Positions 15,452 to 23,568 of a DNA stretch of 31,854 nt are shown in pieces. The DNA is from Syntrophaceae bacterium (GTDB taxonomy: Bacteria > Desulfobacterota > Syntrophorhabdia > Syntrophorhabdales > WCHB1-27). The position numbers and the translations under genes were made by a program. Positions within the stretch are counted from its first letter, which is position 1. Each line of letters starts with the position of its first letter. The stretch covers positions 1-31,854 of the forward strand of contig PLSJ01000064.1 in NCBI GenBank assembly GCA_003165115.1, in the 5' to 3' direction. Below the pieces are notes generated by a model that searched no databases, had not been told where the DNA came from, and saw only the letters and a program-made list of their open reading frames with translations.

Positions 15452-16897
15452 TCATGCCCGCATTATGTCCGCTATCAGGTTGAAAGGCTTGACAAGCTTT
15501 TCCCTGTTCCTGGGGCTTGCGAGATAGAAGGCGGCGCAGGCGGCAATGAGGCCCCATTCGAGCGATGCATAGAACCATCCGAGCCGCGCGATCCAGACAA
15601 GAGTAAAGACGGCGGCTCCCAGCGCCACGGGCCGCATCAACGTTTCACGCAACGACACGGTATACCCGGCCCGCCCGCTGTAATAGAACTCGCAGAAGAA
15701 AAAGACCGATAACGAGGCGGCGCTCGAAATGGCCGCCCCTTTCGCGCCGTAAAGGGGTATCAGCCAGAGGTTGAGGACCACGTTCGTAAGAAAGGTGAAA
15801 ACCCCGGCCAGGAGATCGTATCTTTGAAGGTCCGTCGCAACCATGATATTAGCCACCGTCCTTCCCATGGTCCAGGGGATGAGTCCGATCGTCAATATCT
15901 GGAGGACCGCCACGGACGAAGAGAACCGCCCGCCGTAGAGGACCGATATCAGGAAGGGTGCGAGGACGACCGCCGCGGCGGCAACGGGGAACGCGTAGAA
16001 CAATACGTGCCTGAGCATATCCCGGTTTGTCTGTTGAAAAGAATCGGGGAGGGACCGGAAGAGGGCCGACAGGTGGGGGAAGCTCGCCCTCATGTAAGAC
16101 TGGGGGACGATCATGGTGGCCTCGAAAAGCTTATATGCTGCGGCATACAGGGCGACCTGCGTCATGTCCGCGAGCTTCGTCAGGATCAGGACGTCGACGC
16201 GCGCCGAAAGCATCGCCACGAGGGTAATCAGGAGAAACGTCGGAGAGGACCTGAGCAGACGCAGGGAAACGCCCGGATCGAACCGCAGGCTCATCTTTCC
16301 GACGCAGATGATATAGGTGCATACGCAGACGACGACCGCGAAGACCGTCGAGACGAGGATGGCGAGGACTAAAGCGACCAGGCCGAAACCGAGCCGGATA
16401 AAGACGAGGGAGAGAATGACCCTTACCAGGTTGCCCGATATATTCTCGTAAAGTATGAGGTTCGTGCGCTCCCAGCCCATAAACACGGCCTCGAAGGTGG
16501 CGACGGCGAATAGGGGGAACAGGTTGAGGCTCATCAGGGAAACGCCCAGGCTGACTTCTCTCGAAAGTCCGAAATAGTCCTTGGCCGCGTTCATGACGAA
16601 GGCAAGCGGGATGGAGCTGCAAAGACCGAGGAAAAGCGCCGCCGAAAGATAGGACGATGACTTCTCCTTATCGGCCGCCACCTCTCTCGTGATCAGGGCC
16701 TGCAGGCCCATCTGGCCGATGATGCCGAACATCGAGACAAAGGTGATGATGAAGGCGTAACCGCCCATCACCTCCGTGCCCCTGAGCCGCGAAACAGCCA
16801 CGATCACGACCATGGCGAGGAGCGGCTCGATGACCCGCAAAAGGGTCAGGATAAAAGAGTTCTTGTAGACCCGGTTATATGCGCGTGCCGTATCCAT
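15452..16897 (-). CDS. wzx: Wzx-type oligosaccharide flippase
   Basis: A 481-aa polytopic inner-membrane protein of the MOP superfamily, with about 12 to 14 membrane segments, that moves undecaprenyl-linked repeat units across the membrane. The N-terminus (NSFILTLLRVIEPLLAMVVI) and segments such as GGYAFIITFVSMFGIIGQMG have the family pattern; LIPLYGAKGAAISSAASL is the usual late motif. The ribosome site at the start is weak (GAAGAGAAAG). The gene lies 570 bp downstream of the O-antigen-ligase-like gene and may have its own promoter there. It is followed after 1 bp by the GT fusion. Confidence 0.9.
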   Translation of the reverse strand: MDTARAYNRVYKNSFILTLLRVIEPLLAMVVIVAVSRLRGTEVMGGYAFIITFVSMFGIIGQMGLQALITREVAADKEKSSSYLSAALFLGLCSSIPLAFVMNAAKDYFGLSREVSLGVSLMSLNLFPLFAVATFEAVFMGWERTNLILYENISGNLVRVILSLVFIRLGFGLVALVLAILVSTVFAVVVCVCTYIICVGKMSLRFDPGVSLRLLRSSPTFLLITLVAMLSARVDVLILTKLADMTQVALYAAAYKLFEATMIVPQSYMRASFPHLSALFRSLPDSFQQTNRDMLRHVLFYAFPVAAAAVVLAPFLISVLYGGRFSSSVAVLQILTIGLIPWTMGRTVANIMVATDLQRYDLLAGVFTFLTNVVLNLWLIPLYGAKGAAISSAASLSVFFFCEFYYSGRAGYTVSLRETLMRPVALGAAVFTLVWIARLGWFYASLEWGLIAACAAFYLASPRNREKLVKPFNLIADIMRA

Positions 16898-16984
16898 TTG
16901 CGTCTTTCTCTTCTACTATGGTCGGCCGGCCAACGGCGTGCCCGGAAGTCGCGATCTTCGCCCCGTGCCCTCCGGCGCAATAAA

Positions 16985-17035
16985 TGCCCCCTCACCCTGC
17001 CCTCTCCCCAAGGGGCGAGGGGTAAAGGGGTGAAA
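16985..17035. repeat. Imperfect inverted repeat, dispersed-repeat type
   Basis: The block CCCTCACCCTGCCCTCTCCCC followed by AAGGGGCGAGGGG and a further GGGGTG resembles the widely dispersed intergenic inverted repeat of proteobacteria (CCCTCACCC...GAGGG type). Copies elsewhere in this genome would be expected. It looks like a non-coding repeat element and not a gene signal. Confidence 0.5.
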
Positions 17036-17115
17036 CGCGATTGGTGGCCTACGGAGGACGAGGCTCAGATCGCATCCGAACCTCACGATTCCGGTCACGC
17101 CGTCGTCCGGCCGAT

Positions 17116-17147
17116 CCGGCATCGAGCACAACCATGATCGATGCCGG
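17116..17147. repeat. 10-bp-stem hairpin
   Basis: CCGGCATCGA (17116-17125) pairs with TCGATGCCGG (17138-17147) across a 12-base loop. The 13 bases CGTCGTCCGGCCG just before it (17101-17113) recur exactly at 18831-18843, where they start another hairpin. Confidence 0.65.
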
Positions 17148-17268
17148 AATTTGATGGAGCGTAAGAGTCGAATTGTCAAAGTTTCAAATCGATTGGGTTG
17201 CCTCACGTTATCAGGACGAGAATGGATTGTAATGACTTCTGCCGCCGCAATCAAAATAATTGCACATT

Positions 17269-17446
17269 CCTTGGGCGGCATCGGGTGGACGGTGGCATGG
17301 GGGGAATGCTTCATCTGTGGATGCACTGTGAGCCGTGTAGACCGCAGGCGTACCCAATGTACGCCGGAGCGTCACACGGCGAGCAGGGCGCCGCAGAGGG
17401 AGTATTCCCCCCCATGCCGCCGTCCGTTCGACCGAACGACCCAAAA
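17269..17446. repeat. Long imperfect hairpin (about 140 to 175 nt)
   Basis: The outer arms 17287-17307 and 17404-17425 are inverted copies of 21 and 22 bp with one mismatch and one extra C. Moving inward, CTGTGG faces CCGCAG, GCCGTGT (17332-17338) faces ACACGGC (17374-17380), and the tip is GGCGTAC-CCAAT-GTACGCC (17347-17365). Several differences between the arms are of the kind that keep G-U pairing in RNA. It may be a MITE-like insertion, a structured RNA, or a large terminator after the O-antigen-ligase-like gene. Confidence 0.75.
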
Positions 17447-17467
17447 AATGGCCGAAGACATGTGCGC

Positions 17468-18808
17468 TCACCTGCGCGCACCAGCCGCCTGCACGGGTGC
17501 GGGCTGCACCTTCTTCGCCGCCGAGCACAGGCTGCAAAATACAAAGATCAGGCTCAGGCACAGGGGCGACGAATACATATCCACCATCATATGTGCCGCC
17601 ATTGCGATGAATCCCGCGCCCACGCTCACCCCTATCATCCTTGCCAACTCGCTCGTCCCGCTCCTGGCGCATTCCAACGATTCGCGAAAGCATGCCGACA
17701 AGAGCCACAAGAAGGCGATCATGCCGACAATCCCGGTTTCCGCAAACACCAGGAGGTACTGGTTGTGGACCATATGGAGATAGATATCCTGCAGGTCCGG
17801 TCCATGCTGGTACTGGTTTATGACCGACATGAACGTGTTGGCCCCGACACCCAGGACAGGGCTGTCCTTGATCATGTTCCAGGCGATCCTGATCAGGTAG
17901 ATCCTGTCGATGGCCGCGGTAGAGCCTTCCTCGCTCATCAGACGGGCCTCGATCTGAGAGGAGAATATCGCGGCCACGCAGGCCGCTATCAGGAAAGCCA
18001 GAATGGGCCCCTTAACGCTTACGTACCGGCGTTTGACAAGGACGAAGAGGAGGATGATGAACGCCGCGAGGAAGGCCATCCAGCCTCCCCGTGAAAAGCT
18101 GAACAGGAGCGCGAGGCCGCCCGCCGATACGGCCAGAATGCCCAACCTCCGATAGGCCCCTCTGCTTTTCATGAGGACCGCGGTGAAAAGCAGGATAAGG
18201 GGCACCACGTACATGGCGAGGCCGTTAGGCTTTCCGATGGTGCCCAGGGCACGCGTGACGAAACCCTCCTCACTCTCCTCCGTGACAGGGGTCCCTGTCT
18301 TGAATATATCCAGCTCCCTGCCGGTAAGGTATTGAAAGGTCCCGAATGAGCCCTGTATGATGAGCGATACCATCAGCATCATAATCACGAGGCGCAGCTC
18401 CTTCTCCGTTTCTATGGCGCTCGTGAGGACGATATAATAGAGAAAGAAGACCTGGACAAGCAGTATCGCCTCGAAAAAAGAAAGCCGCATCCACGTCGAG
18501 TTGACCAGCGAAAGGAGCACGGAGGCGACGAAGAACATCAACGAAAAAGTCAGTTTTCGCGAGAACCCCTCGAACTTCCTCCCCGTGAGCAGGAGATAGA
18601 CAAAGAGACAGATAAAGGAGACGTCGGAAAGGGATATAGTGATGCCGTTCGTCCAGCCGATGTACGGACCCACGTCCATGATCGTGTACGTGGTCCGAAA
18701 AGGCATGGTCACGATCCCTGTCAGGAGCAGGAACATCTTTATGTTGCGGAAACCACCCAACGCGAAAAGCACGAAATAAACGGGGATAATTACTTTTAGG
18801 GCTTCCAT
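17468..18808 (-). CDS. O-antigen ligase / Wzy polymerase-like membrane protein
   Basis: A 446-aa inner-membrane protein of about 11 to 12 membrane segments with the Wzy_C/O-antigen ligase signature: FSFSRGGWMAF (236-246) and, after a large periplasmic loop, MVHNQYLLVFAETG (346-359). In an EPS locus with Wzx and no LPS core genes it most likely polymerises flipped repeat units (Wzy role), but ligation to a carrier cannot be excluded. The ATG at 18808 has CGGAGGAG upstream. The stop is followed by the long hairpin region. A 76-bp spacer with a short hairpin separates it from the GT2 gene. Confidence 0.9.
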   Translation of the reverse strand: MEALKVIIPVYFVLFALGGFRNIKMFLLLTGIVTMPFRTTYTIMDVGPYIGWTNGITISLSDVSFICLFVYLLLTGRKFEGFSRKLTFSLMFFVASVLLSLVNSTWMRLSFFEAILLVQVFFLYYIVLTSAIETEKELRLVIMMLMVSLIIQGSFGTFQYLTGRELDIFKTGTPVTEESEEGFVTRALGTIGKPNGLAMYVVPLILLFTAVLMKSRGAYRRLGILAVSAGGLALLFSFSRGGWMAFLAAFIILLFVLVKRRYVSVKGPILAFLIAACVAAIFSSQIEARLMSEEGSTAAIDRIYLIRIAWNMIKDSPVLGVGANTFMSVINQYQHGPDLQDIYLHMVHNQYLLVFAETGIVGMIAFLWLLSACFRESLECARSGTSELARMIGVSVGAGFIAMAAHMMVDMYSSPLCLSLIFVFCSLCSAAKKVQPAPVQAAGARR

Positions 18809-18832
18809 GCGCTCCTCCGATGTGTTGACACG

Positions 18833-18862
18833 TCGTCCGGCCGGGTATGCCGGACGATTTTT
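18833..18862 (+). terminator. Hairpin plus T5 in the GT2 / ligase spacer
   Basis: TCGTCCGGC (18833-18841) pairs with GCCGGACGA (18849-18857) and is followed on the plus strand by TTTTT (18858-18862). All genes here run on the minus strand, where the stem is preceded by A-residues and followed by no T-run. It might block antisense transcription or shape the polycistronic message. Confidence 0.5.
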
Positions 18863-18884
18863 GTTGTAGACTCATAAGCGCTGT

Positions 18885-20075
18885 TCAGGCTCCAGGAAGC
18901 CCGGACGGCCTTTCCGTCCGGTTCCATACCGATGCGTCCTGGTTTCTCATCTTGAAGTAGACCGCTATTTTCCAGAGCATATAGGAAGGCGCCTTGAGGA
19001 GGGACCGCCATTCGGCCGCACCTGCCCCCCTCAGGATGAGGCCGGAGAGCACGTAAAACATATCGATGCAAAAGCAGCAGGCGAGGGGGACGACCAGAGG
19101 TGAGCGAAGCATGAGCGCCATGACGAAGAGGAGGGACTGTCCGAGAACGATGAGCGCCAGAGGTGGGACAAAAGAGTCGATGAGCGCGTCCAGGTAACGG
19201 ATCCGGGGCTCTCCGGCGAGCTTTCGGAACATCAGCCGCCTGAGACGGTGTTTTATGCGGGGATCGATCCCCTCCCACCGCATCCTCTGGGTTTCGGCGA
19301 CTTTCCGCTCCGTCGGCATATCGGAAAAAACCATCGCGTCGGGATTGTAGTCAACCACGATGCCGCGAAGCAGGAGCATCACGGAGAACTCGTAATCCTC
19401 CACAATCGAGTGGGCGGGCCATCCACCGGCCAGGACCTCCTTCTTGAAAGCCATCCCGTTTCCCCTAAGGCCCGCCGTTCCCCCGAGTCTGCGGTGACCG
19501 GCGGGCCTTAGATGGTTGAACACATGGAAGGCGGCCGAAAGGAGGCCGCTGCGCCAGGCCGCCCGTGCGTTCGCCACGCCATAATAACCCTGCACCGCCG
19601 CGACGCCGGGATATCTCAGACTCGCGGCCATCTCCCTCAGGAACTCCTTGTCGACCCACGTGTCGGCGTCGATCATCACTATTGCATCCGCGAACGCCAA
19701 GACGTGTCCATGGCTGCGAAGGAACCAGTCTACGGCCTGTCCCTTGCCGCGCATCGAGGGGTCGACGCGGCTGAAGACGCGGCTGCCCGCCTGCAGCGCC
19801 CGTGCCGCGGTCCGGTCGTCGCAGTTGTCGGCAATGACGAACACCTCGTAAAGCTCCCGCGGGTAGTGCGATGCGAAGAGGCTTCCGACCGTTTCCGCTA
19901 TGTGCATTTCTTCGTTGTGGGCGGGTATGACGACGGCGAGGCGCATGGGCCTGCCCTCACGGCTCACCCTTTTTTTGAAGAAGTACGCGGCAACGGCGAT
20001 AACGCAGAGGTATGCCGTAATCGCCATGAAGTACATGGAGAGCACCGTCGCAAGCATCGTAAGGAAGAAGTCCAT
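18885..20075 (-). CDS. Membrane glycosyltransferase, GT2 family (processive type)
   Basis: A 396-aa inner-membrane glycosyltransferase. Membrane segments lie near 5-33 and at about 300-370. The GT-A domain has VVIPAHNEE (48-56), the metal-binding DAD (136-138, VMIDADTW), catalytic VEDYEF (225-230) and QRMRW (263-267). The D,D,ED,QxxRW set is that of cellulose/chitin/hyaluronan-synthase-like GT2 enzymes, so it may polymerise or add a beta-linked sugar. The start ATG at 20075 is 5 bp downstream of the previous stop and uses AAGGG as ribosome site. A much longer frame upstream is not supported because it would run through the GT4 gene. Confidence 0.9.
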   Translation of the reverse strand: MDFFLTMLATVLSMYFMAITAYLCVIAVAAYFFKKRVSREGRPMRLAVVIPAHNEEMHIAETVGSLFASHYPRELYEVFVIADNCDDRTAARALQAGSRVFSRVDPSMRGKGQAVDWFLRSHGHVLAFADAIVMIDADTWVDKEFLREMAASLRYPGVAAVQGYYGVANARAAWRSGLLSAAFHVFNHLRPAGHRRLGGTAGLRGNGMAFKKEVLAGGWPAHSIVEDYEFSVMLLLRGIVVDYNPDAMVFSDMPTERKVAETQRMRWEGIDPRIKHRLRRLMFRKLAGEPRIRYLDALIDSFVPPLALIVLGQSLLFVMALMLRSPLVVPLACCFCIDMFYVLSGLILRGAGAAEWRSLLKAPSYMLWKIAVYFKMRNQDASVWNRTERPSGLPGA

Positions 20076-20080
20076 GACCC

Positions 20081-21331
20081 TTATTTCCCCACGGCCAGGC
20101 CGGCCACGATCCCCGCATAGACCTCTTTCGCTTTGTTCCAGCCGTTTCTTTCCAGGAATGCCGTCGCATTCCGCGCAAGCAGCGCCCTCTCTTCTGCGTT
20201 GTCGTAAAGCTCGGTGACCGCCCGGCTGAGCGCTCCGCTGTTGCACGGCTCGAAGAACCTGACCATGGAGCTGTCGTAATAGAAGTCGTGCGCCTTTGTC
20301 CTCGATATGACGATAGGTATCCCCATGGAAATATATTCCAGGGCCTTCATGCTTACCGCCTCGTTTGAAAAGACGGAGTCTTTCGTGGGAACGATCCCGA
20401 TGTCCGCGCTGATCAGCGTCTTCGGCAGCTTGTAGAAGGGAATCGCGCTGTGGAACGCCACGTATGAGCCGAGGTTGAGCTTCTTTGCGAGGCGCGTGCA
20501 TTCACCGTACAGCCTTCCCTTCTTGCCGCAGTAGAGGTGGAGCAGCACGTGAGGGATGTGGGCCTTTATCGCCGGCATGGCAAGGAGCAGCGTATCCAGG
20601 CCGAAGTGCTCCTCGATCGACCCGTGATAGAACAGGTTGAACGCATTCTTTACCACCGGGGCATGGGTGGGCTTAAACAGGTCGGCGTCGGGCACATTCA
20701 GGAGCATGGTAATCTTCGACGGCTTCACCGAGCGGGACACCAGCGTCTCCTTCCAAAAATCGGTCACGGTGATCACATGGTCGGCAAATGCGGCGGAGAG
20801 CCGCTCCAGGAGCTTGATGAACCGCACCACGACGCTGTCCTCGCCTATATTCATCTTCCTCATGAATAATTCCGGGCCTATATCGTGGATGTCGAGTATG
20901 ATGCGGCTGCCGAACAGCTTCGGGACGATCGCGGCGAAAACCATCACGTCGGGCGGCGCCGTGACGTGCACCACGCTATAGCGCCTCTCGGGCGCGAGAA
21001 GCGCAAGCAGCATCGTGGCCTTCACATAGAACAGGAACAGCCGGAAAAAATAGAGAAGCGTGTTCGACTCCGCCGCCCGCCTCACCTGAATGGCGTAGAG
21101 GTTGAGCCCTTCGAACCTCTGGAAGAACCGCTCCCTCCCCGACATGCGGAGGATGATGATGTCTACCTCGAACCCCTGTTCCTGCAGCGTTCTCGCCTCC
21201 CGGTAGACAAGGGCGTTGAAGTGCTGGTAGTAGAGGAAGCAGACCCTCTTCTGCCGCATCGCACCGTCGCCCCTTATGAATCGACCGAACGAATACGCAA
21301 GTTGCGCAAAAAAGCTTTTCCCTGTCAGCAT
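20081..21331 (-). CDS. GT4-family glycosyltransferase
   Basis: A 416-aa GT-B-fold retaining glycosyltransferase. The N-terminal acceptor domain starts near RVCFLYYQHFNALVYREA (29-46) and has ILDIHDIGPELF (145-156). The C-terminal donor domain has FYHGSIEEHFG, and the E-x7-E motif is ENEAVSMKALE-like with Glu324 and Glu332 (NEAVSMKALE). The ATG at 21331 has GGAG about 6 nt upstream; the longer frame would overlap the radical SAM gene. The GT2 gene follows after 5 bp. It probably adds one sugar to the lipid-linked repeat on the cytoplasmic side; donor and linkage are unknown. Confidence 0.9.
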   Translation of the reverse strand: MLTGKSFFAQLAYSFGRFIRGDGAMRQKRVCFLYYQHFNALVYREARTLQEQGFEVDIIILRMSGRERFFQRFEGLNLYAIQVRRAAESNTLLYFFRLFLFYVKATMLLALLAPERRYSVVHVTAPPDVMVFAAIVPKLFGSRIILDIHDIGPELFMRKMNIGEDSVVVRFIKLLERLSAAFADHVITVTDFWKETLVSRSVKPSKITMLLNVPDADLFKPTHAPVVKNAFNLFYHGSIEEHFGLDTLLLAMPAIKAHIPHVLLHLYCGKKGRLYGECTRLAKKLNLGSYVAFHSAIPFYKLPKTLISADIGIVPTKDSVFSNEAVSMKALEYISMGIPIVISRTKAHDFYYDSSMVRFFEPCNSGALSRAVTELYDNAEERALLARNATAFLERNGWNKAKEVYAGIVAGLAVGK

Positions 21332-21420
21332 ATTCTTCTCCGGTTGCCATGTCGTTCCGACCAGGAATGACGCGGCGTAAGAGGGGTGCATCGATTGGCG
21401 CGCCCTAAGGCGGACCGATA

Positions 21421-22383
21421 TCACCAGTCGCATCCGGCGCATAAGGGCACCGCTTCGAAATTGCGCTGCCTGTGGAACGCCCTTATCCGCGATATCCCTT
21501 CTCCGTTCCATACTTCCGGTATCGAATGCTCTTTGAGGTTGCCGAGGATGTACGTCCCGTCGATATCGGCGACGCAGAGCGCGACGTCACCGTTCCAGTG
21601 TATGCTCATCCTTTCCCATAGGTGGTGGCAGGTCCTGGTGCGCAGGGCAATGGCTGCGATGCCCTCCCGCAGGTCCGCATACTGCTCTGATTCCCGCGCT
21701 ATCCTCGCGTAATCGACCCTCTTCAGCCAATACTCGCGGTAGTCGTTCTCTTCGCCGCGGTTCTCGGCCAACCGGTAGAGGACCGTCTCGATGAGCGGTC
21801 CGTTCATGTCGTGCGCCTTCCGGTATTCCATCAGGTCGGCTATGTTGGCCAGGACCCGCTCGTGGTCTACGCCCCTCTGGATCGATTCGTGCGTCTGCTT
21901 CGAAAACCCGAGGACGGACAGGAGAATGTAATCCGCGTTCGTAAAGCCCGCTCTCATCACGTCGGCTATCTTCCTCCGGTCGAAGAGCATCGCGTTCGTC
22001 GCCAAGGTGACGGCGAGACCCCTCGATTTGATATGGCGCAGCATCTCACCGATTCCGGGGTGGAGCAGCGGCTCCCCGTGGAGGTAAAGATGGATGCGTT
22101 TCACCCCTATACCGGCCGCCTCATCGACGATGTTCCCGAAGAGGCCGAAGTCCATGAAACCCTTTTCTCTCTCGTTCGAGTGCCCGGAGCAGCAGATGCA
22201 TCGGAGGTTACAACGGTTCGTCGGCTCGATCTGGAGACTGGGGGGAACGCTTGTGCCCCTCACGAATTCGCCACGGACCCGCAGGAGGAGGTAGTGCACC
22301 TTTTCGTTCAGGTTCCTGAGGTCGCCGAGAGAGCGTACCGACTTTAGCTCCGTCACCGCATGTCGTGCCCAACCCCGTGCCAT
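21421..22383 (-). CDS. Radical SAM protein with SPASM-like C-terminus
   Basis: A 320-aa radical SAM enzyme. The cluster motif is C58-x3-C62-x2-C65 (NRCNLRCICC), followed by GEPLLHPG and a typical half-barrel. The C-terminal region has Cys in CHHLWERMSIHWNGDVALC and ends CAGCDW, a SPASM/Twitch-like auxiliary cluster site. In the EPS locus it could modify a sugar, nucleotide sugar or a small peptide or amino acid attached to the polymer; the substrate is not known. The ATG at 22383 is preferred because GGAAGGTG sits 6 nt before it; another ATG at 22419 lacks a site. It lies between the FemAB-like and GT4 genes, with spacers of 87 and 89 bp. Confidence 0.86.
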   Translation of the reverse strand: MARGWARHAVTELKSVRSLGDLRNLNEKVHYLLLRVRGEFVRGTSVPPSLQIEPTNRCNLRCICCSGHSNEREKGFMDFGLFGNIVDEAAGIGVKRIHLYLHGEPLLHPGIGEMLRHIKSRGLAVTLATNAMLFDRRKIADVMRAGFTNADYILLSVLGFSKQTHESIQRGVDHERVLANIADLMEYRKAHDMNGPLIETVLYRLAENRGEENDYREYWLKRVDYARIARESEQYADLREGIAAIALRTRTCHHLWERMSIHWNGDVALCVADIDGTYILGNLKEHSIPEVWNGEGISRIRAFHRQRNFEAVPLCAGCDW

Positions 22384-22470
22384 AACGTCACCTTCCACTC
22401 TTTCTTGATCGCATGTCAACCCGACTGCGCTTCTCCCGGCGTTTCCAGGCCCTTTCTGTCCTTTCCTTCC

Positions 22471-23562
22471 CTAGAGGCACCTGTAGGCGACTTTTCCGAT
22501 CGCCTTAAGCGCCCAGGGGGGAAGCACCTTCAGCGCCGGGGCGAGCGCCTTTTCTATCCGCCCCAGACCGTGCCCGTTCCCGGTCGCGTGTCCCATGCCA
22601 CACCTGTAATGATGTATCTCCCGTTCCCTCGTGCCCCATCTTCTCTTGAAGAACCTCAGCCCCTCGTTGTCCGGGGCGGTCCTGCCGAAATCGAGGCCCG
22701 TCAGGCCGAGGTCGACGGCAAGCTGGATGCCCCTCCACCAGAGCAGGTGGTTCGGTTTCTTATCCAAAAACCGCCTGTCCGATGAATTGGAGAGGGCATA
22801 AAGGCACTTCTTGTGCCGAAGGAATATGATCCCGCCAATAAGCCGCTCCGCCCGGTACGCGAGAAAAAGGTAGACCATTTTCGGGGGAGACAATATGTCC
22901 CATACGTTCTTAAAGAAGACGTAGGGAATGGGCGGCAGACCGTGGTGCGCCCGCGTCATGACGTAGAGCCTGTAGTACTCCTTCATATCCGGCTCTCCCG
23001 TCGCGGACCTTACGACGACACCGTTCTTGACGGCCTGCCTGATGTCACATTTATAGCTTCTATCGATCACCTTCTTTTCGATAAACTCCAGGTCCTTTCC
23101 TACCTCCAGGAAATGATTAAGGTAGGTGCTCCCCCTCTCAAAAGCGTACCGCTCAAGCTCTATGCCGCCCTTATCCCGGCTGCGGATCTCGATATAGCGC
23201 GCCCCCTTTTCGTTGCCTGTCTCCATCACCCCGCGCCAGAGCATCGAGAAGTGCTCCGGGCCGTCCGTAAGCACGTCGCTGTAATCGGCAAAGGGCAGCG
23301 ATATGAGGGCCTTGCCCGTTATCGGGCTCCTCTTGAAAAAGAAAGGGATGCCGCCAAGGATGTTCTGCGCGTCGTCTTCAAGAGTGAAATAGAACGGTCT
23401 GAGTTGAAATGTCCGCTCGATGACCGTTTTCCACGACGAATGCTGGAATACGGACGACCCTGGGGCCCGGTCCACAAAGGCGTCCCACCTGGCGTCGGCC
23501 GCCGGGTCTATCATCCTGATCGATGTGCCGTCCATCTTTGAATCGATTGAGTGAAGGGCCAT
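22471..23562 (-). CDS. FemAB/GNAT-like protein 1 (XrtA-associated FemAB type)
   Basis: A 363-aa protein with two GNAT-like halves, similar to the FemAB-like proteins of PEP-CTERM/XrtA EPS loci. FemAB enzymes use aminoacyl-tRNA to add amino acids to a glycan or peptide; for the EPS class the real reaction is not established. Shared blocks with its neighbour include KKPNHLLWW, LDFGRT and RRWGT. It starts 6 bp after the stop of the second FemAB gene and has a weak ribosome site, so it is probably translated by coupling. Together they look like a tandem duplication that has diverged strongly. Confidence 0.85.
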   Translation of the reverse strand: MALHSIDSKMDGTSIRMIDPAADARWDAFVDRAPGSSVFQHSSWKTVIERTFQLRPFYFTLEDDAQNILGGIPFFFKRSPITGKALISLPFADYSDVLTDGPEHFSMLWRGVMETGNEKGARYIEIRSRDKGGIELERYAFERGSTYLNHFLEVGKDLEFIEKKVIDRSYKCDIRQAVKNGVVVRSATGEPDMKEYYRLYVMTRAHHGLPPIPYVFFKNVWDILSPPKMVYLFLAYRAERLIGGIIFLRHKKCLYALSNSSDRRFLDKKPNHLLWWRGIQLAVDLGLTGLDFGRTAPDNEGLRFFKRRWGTREREIHHYRCGMGHATGNGHGLGRIEKALAPALKVLPPWALKAIGKVAYRCL

Positions 23563-23568
23563 ACTTTT

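Larger units (their letters stand above)
16898..17467. other. 570-bp intergenic region rich in inverted repeats
   Basis: No convincing gene is present on either strand. From left to right it holds a GC-rich dispersed-repeat-like block (about 16985-17035), a 10-bp-stem hairpin (17116-17147), a TTGACA on the minus strand (17179-17174) with only a weak -10, and a long hairpin covering about 17269-17446. It separates the upstream EPS genes from wzx and could hold both a terminator and a new promoter. Confidence 0.7.

Noticed and set aside
16898..17467. Small reading frames in the 570-bp spacer
   Set aside because: They overlap the hairpins, lack ribosome sites and have no protein-like composition.
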